Positions 1 to 9,939 of a DNA stretch of 64,000 nt are shown in pieces. Made by a program: the position numbers and the translations under genes. Below the pieces are notes generated by a model. The model ran no database searches. It was given only the letters and a program-made list of their open reading frames with translations, and had not been told where the DNA came from. The stretch is from Anaeramoeba flamelloides (lineage: Eukaryota; Metamonada; Anaeramoebidae): NCBI GenBank assembly GCA_027625915.1, contig JANTQA010000010.1, forward strand, positions 434,001-498,000, in the 5' to 3' direction. Positions within the stretch are counted from its first letter, which is position 1, and each line of letters opens with the position of its first letter.

Positions 1-141
1 AGCAATTCTTCCAAAGAAACAAAACAAGCCGTTAAAGCAGAACAAATAGAAAGTGAGAAAAATTTTTTTTTGTGTTTTGTTTGGAAAGAAAAAAATAAAA
101 AGAAAAAAAAAGTAAAAAAGAACACAAGAAAAATAAAATAA
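1..141 (+). CDS. 3' end of a gene running in from the left edge (partial)
   Basis: Frame 1 is open from the first base to a TAA at 139-141. The first 52 bases are clearly less A/T-biased than what follows and read SNSSKETKQAVKAEQIE, a normal-looking hydrophilic peptide. A good 5' splice site (GTGAGA) begins at base 53, so the coding part may stop there and the remaining frame (F- and K-rich) may be intron. I do not recognise the protein. Coding direction is inferred only from composition and the donor-like site. Confidence 0.35.
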   Translation, partial: SNSSKETKQAVKAEQIESEKNFFLCFVWKEKNKKKKKVKKNTRKIK

Positions 142-227
142 TTAAAAAAAAAGTAAAAACTCATTCAAGTAAAAACTACCGATTTTAAAAAGAATTGAAA
201 ATTACGTGTAACAAAAATTCTTTTCTT

Positions 228-670
228 AAAAGCGAGGTGTTGTTTCTGTCTTGTTGTTGTTCTTTTATTGTTTTTTTTTATTGTTTTTTTGGTTGTTGTT
301 GTTTATTGTTGTTAGTTCTTTTTTGGTTTTCTTTTTTAATTTTTTTTTGGGTATTTTTGTTATTTTTTTGTTTTATTGTTTTTTATTGGTTTTCTTTGTT
401 AATTTTTTTTTTTGTTTTTTTTTTTGTTTATTTTTTCTTTTTTTTTTCTTTTGACTTTTATTGTTGTTGTGTTGTTATTTTTTTGTTTTATTGTTTTTTA
501 TTGTTGTTTGGTTTTCTTTGTTGATTTTTTTTTTTGGGTTTTGTTGTTTGATTGTCGTTTTGTATTTTTTCTTTTTTCTTTTTTGTTTTTTATTGTTGTT
601 GTATTGTTGTGTTCATTTGGTCGTTGTTGTTGTTGTTGGTTTTTTTTTTATTTTTTTTGGAGGATGTTAC
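228..670. other. Strand-asymmetric T/G tract
   Basis: Roughly 440 bases in which the + strand is almost only T and G, with repeated TTG/TTTTG units; C and A are rare. Overlapping open frames here read as F/L/V/C-rich strings and are by-products of composition, not genes. It may lie in an intron or 3' region of the gene entering from the left. The rest of the stretch from 671 to 1174 shows nothing recognisable. Confidence 0.7.
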
Positions 671-1174
671 ACTTGTTTTTTTAATCAATCCAAGCCAATC
701 TTCAGTTAAATGGTAAACACAATATAGAATTTAAATTTTTTGTTTTTTAGTTAATATTTGCAGATCTTTGATTTAGAATTTTTGAAAAAAAATAAATTAC
801 AAAGGTAGGGAATTGAAGAAAGGGTAAGAAATGATTTTTAAGAAAAATATTCTTTTGATTTTTTGATTTTTAGTTGAATAAAAAAAAATTATGTTAAAAG
901 GCGATATTTGAGGTACCAGTTGTTGTTTTACTTTTTGAGTTTTGAGTTTCTCTAATTATATTTTTTAGTGTTTTTTTCTCAAAAAGAGAGAATTATTCAT
1001 TTTTCTCTAAATGTCCAAGTCTAATGATTATTTGATCGATTTATTTGAAGAAATCAAATCAAAGAAATAAATTGACAACCATAAGAGTACAAGACTAATG
1101 TTATTTTTTAACTTGACAACAAAAAAGATGATGTTTTTAAGTGACTAGACTATATTAATTTTTTTTTTGTCCAA

Positions 1175-1375
1175 TACAGTCAGTTTCACTTTTAAGGCAC
1201 AAACTTTCAACGAAATTTAAGGCACAAAAAAAATCTCAAATTAAAGCACAAAATTCAGATTCTAGTAAAATAAATTGTAAAAATTAAAATTCCAAATTTT
1301 GTGCCTTAATTTGAGATTTTTATTGTGCCTTAAATTTCGTTGAAAGTTTGTGCCTTAAAAGTGAAACTGACTGTA
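1175..1375. mobile_element. Palindromic TA-flanked MITE, family 1, copy 1
   Basis: About 200 bp, nearly a perfect inverted repeat. It begins TA-CAGTCAGTTTCACTTTTAA and ends with the reverse complement followed by TA. Internal motifs GGCACAAACTTTCAACG and GGCACAAAATT are mirrored around a short A/T loop. A TA target duplication plus CAGT ends is typical of non-autonomous Tc1/mariner elements (established family knowledge); no transposase is present. Confidence 0.88.
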
Positions 1376-1863
1376 ACTAAAAATGGAATCCTTATCTTGA
1401 AATATGTTTAAAATTGAAAATAGACAGGTTTTTTCAATGTTAGAACTTTTAGTTCTTGTTTTTATAAAATTTTACAATTCTTTCAAAAAAAGTGACTTTA
1501 TTATATTTTTTTTAAAAAAATATCTTGTATGGATGAGAATTTTTGGATTAATTTTGGATTTAATTATTTTCTCTAAAATAATATTTATTCTCATTTTTAA
1601 AAATGAAAAAATAATTTAAAACTAGTGAATATTTTCTCTTTCACTTCTGTTCATCCAACTTGACTGTATAAAGAACTCAATTTGTTTTATCAATAATTAC
1701 TTTTTTAAAAAATAGTTCATATTTTTTTCTTTGATTTTTTTTTGACTCTGACAAAAACTTTTGGGATGGTAATTTGGGAATACTTAAAAAAACTTCAAAT
1801 TCAACAAAAACAAAAGTATGTAAACTCAAAAAGTAGATTAATGAAAAAAAAAGAATGGTGCAA

Positions 1864-2064
1864 TACAGTCAGTTTCACTTTTAAGGCACAAACTTTCAAC
1901 GAAATTTTAGGCACAAAAGAATCTCAAATTAAGGTACAAAATTTGGAATTTTTTTTTTTTGCAATTTATTTTACTAGAATCTGAATTTTGTGCCTTAATT
2001 TGAGATTTTTTTTGTGCCTTAAATTTCGTTGAAAGTTTGTGCCTTAAAAGTGAAACTGACTGTA
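1864..2064. mobile_element. Palindromic TA-flanked MITE, family 1, copy 2
   Basis: Same ends and internal mirrored motifs as the copy at 1175-1375, only about 490 bp away. The open frame crossing it (1742-1984) is fortuitous. Confidence 0.88.
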
Positions 2065-2632
2065 TATTTTTTTCGAATCAAACTGTTTTTTCATGCAAAT
2101 CCAAAAAAAAACCTTTCAGGTTTATTTTTCAAACTATTTTTTATATGTCTTACACAAACATAACAAGATTTTGCTTTCTTGTTCAAATTTTTTTTTATTT
2201 TTTGTATTTTTGCGAAAAGTTGAAAAAAAGCAACTTTCAAAAAAGTGAAAAAATTGAAAATTTTTTTATTTCTATAAAAACTATAACTAAATTTAATGAA
2301 TGTCATTTAGCAAGATTTCATTAATATACTAAGAAGTTTTTCACTTTGATTTGAAATATAAGTAATTGGCAAAAAAAATTCTAAATCCCTATTAAATTTA
2401 CCTAAAAAAATTTAATATAGACTAGTCCCTTAAAGAAATTATTTCGAATTGTTGAAAGTTGATTAAAAGATCAAAATCTAATAACTTTCAATTTTAAAGT
2501 TTTTACAAGTCAAACTTTTAAAAACTTGTAATTTAAACAAATTGTCTGTATTTAATGAAAAAGAATTTCAGGTTTTTGAAAGTTAACAAATACTTTTCTA
2601 ACTGATAACTTATAAATTATTTCAATTAAATT
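2065..2632. other. Non-coding stretch with a short TTAA-element relic
   Basis: No gene seen. Around 2380-2433 lies a short piece ending ACTAGTCCC-TTAA that matches the right end of the small element at 17538-17719. Confidence 0.45.
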
Positions 2633-3203
2633 TTAAGGTTTACAATCCCTGGAATTTGAAAAAAGGATTATCTTGTATTGGGTGTGTCAACTTTTTAATT
2701 TGGTTCTTAGCTGATCGATTTTGTACTTGGTATGGATTTTAATAGTGGTTCAAAATGGCAATTTTTGACAATTTATTTATTTTTTTTTTTACCGAAATCA
2801 GAATTGAAGGGTGTAAGATTAATTGGCTGTAACTTAAGTTATAATAAAATGTGGTTTGTAGGTTGTTGATTGAAATTTTTAATTAAGTTTGGTTTTATTG
2901 GGAGCTTTTAAAAAATGTTATTTTTTTATTTAGTTGATTGACAAAAAAGTAAATCAAAATTCTCTAACCCAACAACCCAAAATTCAAAAGTTATTCTTGA
3001 ACACCTATCAATCTATTAATCTTATACTCTTCAATTCGAATTTCGGTAAAAAAAAAAATAAATAAATTGTCAAAAATTGCCATTTTGAACCACTATTAAA
3101 ATCCATAATAAGTACAAAATCGATCAGCTAAGAATCAAATTAAAAAGTTGACACACCCTAAACAAGATAATTTTTTTCAAATTTCAGGGATTGTAATCCT
3201 TAA
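2633..3203. mobile_element. Long palindromic TTAA-flanked MITE, family 2, copy A
   Basis: About 570 bp with long inverted arms. The left end is TTAA-GGTTTACAATCCCTG, the right end is its mirror followed by TTAA. Both arms also carry the shared internal words TTAGCTGATCGAT and GGCAATTTTTGACAATTTAT. Flanking TTAA on both sides suggests piggyBac-like transposition (inference); no coding capacity is visible. Confidence 0.82.
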
Positions 3204-3549
3204 AGATTATCTTTTTTTAATTATTATTTTTACCCTTTTTATTGGTTTAAAAAAGTTTTGATCAAGAATTTGAAATATGAAAGAATATTAGAAAATGAAT
3301 TTTGCAGACAAAGTCAAAAAGTTCGTAAAAGACTAAAAAGAATTTAAAGAAACTGAACTATTTTCTGGAGTATGGGTAAAGAGGAAAGGATTGATGAAAT
3401 CTAAATATTAGTAAACATGTCAAAGTATTTAAAACCAATTTTTTGAAAATAAAGTGTGAATGTTCGTTGGTAGATAAGGAATAGCAAACCCTTTTTTTCA
3501 TTTTTCCAAAAGATAATAGACAATACTTATTATAATGGATACTATTAAA

Positions 3550-3960
3550 CATGATAACAAGACTTATTTATCAACTTTAGGGAAATGTATTAACAATTTT
3601 TAAAAAGAAATTCATTTTTACCTATTAAATTTTCATTTAAAAGATCTGATAATTTTTATTTTGTTTGGATTTTTTGGATAAAATTGAAGAAAATTTTGCA
3701 AACCTTTTTTTTGATCTGTAAATCTCATTTTAAGTAAATTAGGAGAGTTTGCATAAACTTATAATCTATTCAACTTTAATTTTAGTATGAAAAATACCAG
3801 AAAAATAAATCAAAATTGAATAAAGGAGATCTAAAAACCTTAGATTATTTATTTTATTTACAAATATTAATTAAATTTCTTGAAATTTTTAAACATTATG
3901 TAATATTATTTTCAAATATTAAGAAATAAAACAACAACTTTTTTTATTGAATTAATACAA
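3550..3960. repeat. Diverged dispersed repeat (pair with 18660-19080)
   Basis: Shares ordered words with 18660-19080, for example TTTTGTTTGGATTTTTTGGAT followed by CAGAAAAATAAATC-type and GAGATCT-containing text. No coding content. The flanks 3204-3549 and 3961-4244 hold nothing I recognise. Confidence 0.45.
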
Positions 3961-4244
3961 ATAAACAAAAATAATAAGAATAATATCTTTGATATTATTC
4001 AAAATAAAGATTCATTATACGTCTTATCATTGGGTAATGATTTAGATTATTCTGATTCTTTATTGAAATTTGAAAATAAAAATTTAGAAATTATGGTAGG
4101 GCTGTCAAGAGCTGTAGAATACACCTGTTATTTTTTTTTTTTATTATTTCAGAGAAAAAAAAAAGAAAATATAAGAAATTTATATTTTAATTCGGTAAAA
4201 CCTAACCGCAGTATTTTATAATTTCAGAAATTAACTGAAATTAT

Positions 4245-4745
4245 TTAATATTTGGTTTATTTCTGGAATTAAAAAAAACCTAACAAAAAGTGTCTAGGTT
4301 TTCTGGGGTTTTCTGTTTTATCTATTAAGTGTTCTAGGTTTTTTTTTTGAGAGTTTCTATTTTATTTGTGAAGTGTTCTAGGTTTTTTTTACTTTTTGAA
4401 ATAAACAAAAAATTTTAATAAATTTTCGATTTATTTCTAAAGTAAAAAAAACCTAACAAAAATCTAAGATTTTTTAAATAAACAGAAAACTTAAGAAAAC
4501 CTAGAACACTTAACAGATAAAACAGAAAAGTTCAATAAAATATAGACACTTTACGGCACTTTAAGGCACTTTTCGGCTGTTTTCTAGAATTCAAAAGAAT
4601 AGAGTAAAATCTAAGATTGGACTCAATTCCTTTGAATTAATGGAAACCTAATGAAAATTGACTGGGGTTTTCTTACTTTTTCAAATAACCCAAAAATTTC
4701 TGTAAATTTTCTGTTTATTGTTTGAATCAAAAAAAACCTAAGGTC
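4245..4745. repeat. TAGGTTTT/AAAACCTA inverted repeat block, locus 1
   Basis: A block of alternating forward and reverse copies of TTCTAGGTTTTTT, TTCTGTTTTAT and CTAGAACACTT. The same text recurs at 11965-12540, 20915-21275 and 25738-26075. It includes the odd short series CACTTTACGGCACTTTAAGG, also found at locus 4. Boundaries are approximate. Confidence 0.65.
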
Positions 4746-5368
4746 AGTAAGAGGAAATTAATTGTCTCCCTTCAAAATAAAAAAAAAAAAAATAAAAATA
4801 CATTTTTTCAAGAACAAAATTTATTTTAATCTGTGAATAAAAGATCTCTAGAGCCTTAACAAAGATAAAGGACCGTGTTTGTAATGTACTTTCGCAATTC
4901 ATTTAGAAGCTATATCCTTCAGTATTACGTCTCAAAAAAACAAAGTTAAAAACAATCATCTTTTTAATTTATAAATTTTGGAAATGCTTAAAAGTTCAAA
5001 GAAATGGGATTCAAATGAATTTTTAAAAATAGAAATCATTCAAAAACACAAATTATAATGAATTAATGATGTGTTTTGGTTTATTTAAGTATACTAATGG
5101 AAAATTTATAAAGCCTTGAATTTGAAAATTACAAAAGAAATGATTAAAAAAAAAAATTCAAGGCGTCTCAATGGAAAAATTTTTAAAAGAAAATATTTGG
5201 TGAAGAGATCACCATTTCTGGAGAATGGGTTTAATTTCCCTTTTAAAAAGTTTGTGGGGATTTGAATTGTTTATTCTTCAAATATCCAAGCTTTGAAAAC
5301 TTTTTTTGTTTTGAAAAAAATAATTGTTAACGAATACTAAAAAAAAAAAAGAAAAATATTCAGGTTTC

Positions 5369-5749
5369 TTAAAGTTGCTGGTTAATAATGTTTAATTTTC
5401 TTTCTGATTCTTTGATAAAATGTGGCATGTCTTTTTGTAACGTTGTCAATCTTGTTAAAGTTTCATGAAATTGGTTGGAAAGTATTTCTGTTTGTATCTC
5501 TGCATTATAATTTTCGTTTTCGTTTTGGTTTCTTTGATCCTTGTTTGTTGGTATCAAAATTGTATTTTGATCGATTTGTTCAAAAAAGCGATCCATAGAA
5601 TCTCTTAAAATTTTGTAAGCCTTTGGGTTGTTCTTACACCTTGACTCAATCACTCCATTAAAGGCATGGTACATTTTTTCGCGTTGATCAATTGTCAAAT
5701 TAATTTTGTTCATTTTGGAAACGAAATAATCCTGAAAAAAATGAAACAT
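5369..5749 (-). CDS. Small helical protein resembling Mis14/Nsl1 kinetochore subunit
   Basis: 126 residues from the first ATG; an internal ATG at 5713 (residue 13, MNKINLTI) is an alternative start. Just upstream of that ATG, TTTTTTTCAG ending near 5734 looks like a 3' splice site, so an upstream exon may exist. The protein is charged and helical, with two halves joined by an N/E/Q-rich linker. The first half (MYHAFNGVIESRC .. FFEQIDQNT) and the last (LSNQFHETLTRLTTLQKDMP) follow the order and spacing of Nsl1, whose human member has a comparable segment beginning LEDQFDEIIVDIATKRKQYP. Nsl1 is one of four subunits of the Mis12/MIND complex linking centromere and microtubule-binding proteins. 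The match is a by-eye pattern and weak; a generic coiled-coil protein is the alternative. Confidence 0.5.
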   Translation of the reverse strand: MFHFFQDYFVSKMNKINLTIDQREKMYHAFNGVIESRCKNNPKAYKILRDSMDRFFEQIDQNTILIPTNKDQRNQNENENYNAEIQTEILSNQFHETLTRLTTLQKDMPHFIKESERKLNIINQQL

Positions 5750-5888
5750 TTAAGTGTTCTGTTTAGTCATTGGTGTTTTAATAACTTCTCAAAATACTTT
5801 AGCGCGTTAGTATAGAATCCGATTTAATGTTTCTTTTGGTTTTAAATAGTGGAAAAGAGTTATAAAAAAACTGTTTTTTTTCATTTAT

Positions 5889-6368
5889 TACAGTGGTGTA
5901 AATAACCCGTTCAGACAACCTTTACCCCATTACGAAAATTTAACTCGTGTTTTTTTTTCAGGCTTGTGCATTGGAAGACCAGAAATCACTTATAGATTCT
6001 TGGTTCAGATCCAAATTGACTTTAGAGGTTAGATCTTTGATTAATCAAAATGGCTCAATTATATTAAATGCTTTTGTTTCAATAATTTCATCATATTTAC
6101 AAAATTTGTGACTTTAAATGATTTTTAAAAAAATTTCAAAAAACAAAATTTTGTTCATTTTTTTTTGTCAAAAAATTACATTTTAATCTTCCAATATTTT
6201 CATAATTCTTTTTTAAAATTTATTTAAAGAACCCAATTTCTTGTTTATATACTGTTGTTATTCCATTGATTTGTTTCTTTTATTTCTAGAGTCAGCCAAT
6301 ATTTTTTGCTTGAGTTAAATTTTAGTAATGAGTTAAAATAAAAAACAGGGGTTAGTTACACCACTGTA
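5889..6368. mobile_element. TA-flanked inverted-repeat element (CAGTGGTGTAA ends)
   Basis: 480 bp flanked by TA. The left end CAGTGGTGTAAATAACCC is mirrored on the right with two mismatches. CAGT ends and a TA target are Tc1/mariner-like, but this is a different family from the CAGTCAGTTTC elements. Inside, 5962-6027 is a 66-nt exon-like stretch on the + strand between a T-run plus CAG and GAG-GTTAG; the frame stays open for about 50 codons. Confidence 0.7.
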
Positions 6369-6395
6369 CAATACAAAAAACAAGGATCCAAAGTT

Positions 6396-6795
6396 GAGAA
6401 TTTCCAATAATCAAAATAATGTGTGCCAAAATCTTAGAAACAGTGTTTCAAAGTAAATCAATGTTTTTTTTTTTTGTTATTGTTTCAACGAAACATCTAA
6501 TTCATGACCACACTAGTATACACAAATTCAAATCATTTTTGAAGTAAAGGTCTATGGTTTTTTCAAGTAAAATTTTAAATTAGGTATGAAATTTTTCTTA
6601 TTTTTTCTTAATATTTTTTTTTAATTTTCAAGAATAATGATTGTTACTTTTAATTTACAAAATTTTTTCAAGATAACTTTTCTTATTTGATCCTTTATTT
6701 TAAGAATTTTTACTTGTTTTATAGAACTTGTGGAATTCAATATGATATTTACTTATTGTTTATTGCCAATTTCTTTGATCAGTTAATGTAAAGTC

Positions 6796-6831
<36 letters not shown>

Positions 6832-7275
6832 CACTTTTTTTTATTTTAAAACATTATTTAACTTTTCCATCTGCTTAATGATTACAGTACAATAATCAAA
6901 ATAACGTGTGCCCTTATCTAATAAACAGTATATTTCAAAATAAAAACAATGTTTTTTTTTTTATTGTTTCAACCAAACATCTAATTCACGACCCAGTAAT
7001 ATACCTAAGTTCAAATCAATTTTGAAAGTAATAGTCTGAATTTTTTTGCTTAAATTTTAAATTAGGCAATGAATTTATTCAAAATTTTTCTAATTTGATG
7101 AATTTTTTTTTTTTTTTAGTTTAAAAATTTTATCAAAAATTATCTAAATATTGTGAAAAATTTCAAAATTGTTTCTATATTTTTATAATTTCATTTTGAA
7201 TAATAGAACATTAAGAAATCAATATCATATTTAATTATTATTTATTGTTGATTTCTTTGATTGGTTAATGTAAAC
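6396..7275. repeat. Direct duplication separated by a (TA)n run
   Basis: Two direct copies of about 390 bp, 6396-6790 and 6888-7275. Each opens with AATAATCAAAATAA-GTGTGCC, passes GTTTCAAC-AAACATCTAATTCA, and closes near TGTTGATTTCTTTGAT-GGTTAATGTAAA-type text. A (TA)n microsatellite at about 6799-6830 lies between them. No coding content. Confidence 0.7.
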
Positions 7276-7649
7276 GTCTTTTATACAAAGTAATTCTCTT
7301 TAAATTTTTGAATCACAGAGTAAACTGCTCTGTACTTGATATTTTGAAAAATAAACAGCTTATTAGTTTTAAATAATACAATTTAAAAGTAAAAGTTTGA
7401 TAAAACTAATTCTTACTTTAATTATAAAACAAGAAGTTATAAAGTTTATTTACAATATAACCAAAATTCCAGAACTTTAACTTTCTTGAGTACATAGTTT
7501 TTATTGTTGTTAGTGATATTTTGATATTTCAAACTTCTATATTCCAGATTAAAAGATGTTTTTTTTTTTTTTATTTTTTAAAACTTTAAATTAAAGCTTC
7601 AATATTAAATAAAGAAGCTCAAATGATTATTGTATTCCTTAATTTTCAC

Positions 7650-7853
7650 TACAGTCAGTTCCACTTTTAAGGTACAAACTTGCAAGGAAATTTAAGACAC
7701 ACAAAAAAATCTCAAATTAAGGCACAAAGTTTGGAATTTTTTTTTTTAAAAATTAATTTTTACCAGAATCTGAATTTTGTACCTTAATTTGAGATTTTTT
7801 GTGTGTCTTAAATTTCGTTGCAAGTTTTTGCATTAAAAGTGAAACTGACTGTA
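7650..7853. mobile_element. Palindromic TA-flanked MITE, family 1, copy 3
   Basis: Same architecture as the copy at 1175-1375, with scattered changes (GGTACAAACTTGCAAGG in the left arm). TA at both ends. From 7854 to 8870 I see no gene, only A/T-rich sequence. Confidence 0.85.
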
Positions 7854-8870
7854 TATTCACCCAGCTTCTGATATTGGTCTTTTCAATAAAAAGGTGAAAA
7901 AAAATTTACTTCATTTTCCTTATTTTCAAATCAAGATCACAAATTATAATTTTATTCTCTCGAAGGTTCTATATGAAAAGGGAAAAACCGATATAGAAAC
8001 TATTTTTTTTTTTCATATTTATTATTCAAATAGCAAAAAGTTATTAAGTTATTTCTACTTTTACCAAATTAATTTTAATTGATAAATTACACATAATGTC
8101 TTAATAAAAAAAAATGATTTTACAACAAACTTATCACATCTTTAAAACAAAAATCTGGTTTCTTTTATGATTTTTGAATAAAAAAAATTATAATAACAGT
8201 TTCTAACTTGTATTACTTTTGATTATTTTAATAGATTTTCATATTTTTTAAGAAATTTATTTTTTTGTAAAAAATCTTTTTTAAAAAAAATTAAAATCAA
8301 AATATTTAATGTTAATATCTTCAAAAAAATGAATTTTTCAAGATTATTTTTGAATTTAAAACATTTTTCTATCATGATATTTTCTTGGTGAATAACTTTT
8401 AATGATAGGCATTAGGTATTTTTATATTGTATAATAGTTTTAAATTATCTGAAATTATTAAATCTTCTATATCATTCTTTATCTTAAATAACACCCAAAT
8501 ATAACATTCTTAGGTTTTATAACGACTTTTAACTCCAAAAAAAATTTATAAAAAATTTTCTAAAATGTGATAGATTTTAAATTATGTTATTGTAATCAGT
8601 TTCTTTAAAATTTTATCCCACTGTCAAAATTTAATACATCCCTATATTACTCCTATCTCATGTTATTCAATTATCTTTTTTATTGGGTTAAACCATATAT
8701 AAATTAGAAAGGTTAATACATGCTTGATAATTAATATAAACATTAATAAAAAGGGAATAAATTTCAAATATTTACCAATTTTTTCAAAAGAAAAAAAAAA
8801 GAAATTTCTAGTTGTTTTTGAAAATTTTGGTTATGGGGTTAGATAGAAAAACTCAATTAGTGTTTGAAAC

Positions 8871-9110
8871 TTGAGAAAAATTAATGTTCTTGGTAATTGT
8901 GATGGATTTTCGATCCAATTCCTTCTCACTAAACTTTTCGAACCAAAATTAATGTGCCAACTACAATTCTTTTGGAAATTCATAAAACCTGAACCAAATT
9001 TTGAAAAAAATTTATCTTTGATTTTAATGTCCCAAATAACAATGAGTATTGTCGGAATAAAAATCAAGATTTGTCAGTTGTTCAAAATATTCATTAAAGG
9101 GGTTTTATAG
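8871..9110 (+). CDS. Possible coding tail (C-terminal exon or gene remnant)
   Basis: Open frame without an ATG start at its 5' end, ending ..KICQLFKIFIKGVL-stop. The only support is comparative. The reverse strand of the inverted copy at about 11821-11870 ends ..RIYQLFKILNKGVL-stop, and several differences between the two are silent (TTG versus CTC for Leu). This suggests that a coding end was duplicated. The upstream 60 codons have no recognisable domain. It could still be chance. Confidence 0.22.
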   Translation: MRKINVLGNCDGFSIQFLLTKLFEPKLMCQLQFFWKFIKPEPNFEKNLSLILMSQITMSIVGIKIKICQLFKIFIKGVL

Positions 9111-9800
9111 TAAAAAAATCCCATTCTACAATCTAAAAAAATATCGAATAATAAGTATTCTTTGAATTCTGAAATAATTCATTTTTATATACTAATTTAA
9201 TTTCGTCTGAGTAGAAATCATTTTGAGTATGATATTTAACTTCGATTTCAATTTTTAAAATTATTTGTCAATGCAAAAACTCTTTAAAAATCAAAAGTAA
9301 TTTTTGAAAAAGAAAAATATCCAAAAGTAACCAATTTTTCAAAGAGAGACAAGAAAAATAATCACCTGAACTCACTATGACAACATTTTTAACAACACAC
9401 CTCTTTAAGTATTGGTTTAGTTTTGGAATACCATTATTTTCCAATTAAAAAATTAAAATTTTTTGTTCAAATTCTCCAATATATTTTTAGAGTTTACAAG
9501 TTGAAAACTCCTAGAACTTTACAACATACTTTAGAAATGATAATTTTAGACAACAAATTAAACTTACTTTGATATTTCTAAGACAAAATTTTTGCTCTGC
9601 TAATTTGATTGTAGCAGTTTTAATTAATATTCATTTTGGAAAGTCAAAGAAAAATTTTCATTTATTAATTGGAAAATAACAGTATTTCAAAGAAAAGAGG
9701 AAATTATTACTAAAATGAAGAAACACTAAAAATTGATAATAAGAGAATTACTTGATTTGGAATTAAAAAAACTGTCCATACTATAGTTCACAACTCATTA
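9070..9800. repeat. Left arm of an inverted duplication around the actin-like gene
   Basis: Matches the reverse complement of 11370-11855 over most of its length. Shared words include AGGGGTTTTATAGTAAAAAA, AATATCGAATAATAAGTATTC, TTCAAAGAGAGACAA and AAAAAACTGTCCATACT. About 260 bp (9430-9690) is absent from the right arm. It is bounded by mirrored TTTTCCAATTAA / TTAATTGGAAAA and looks like a small later insertion. Confidence 0.8.
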
Positions 9801-9939
9801 AAAAGAACAAACTCACCCAAACTTTATTCCATTTCTTAACAAAAATAACAAATTATTTACAAACAGAGGAAAACTGAATCAAAAATTTTACTCTGGGTCA
9901 ATTTAAGCATTTTTTCAAAAACAGATTTTAAAGTTTAAC

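Noticed and set aside
195-709. Overlapping open frames of 67-109 codons rich in F, L, V and C
   Set aside because: They follow from the T/G tract; several begin at TTG rather than ATG and none has a domain.
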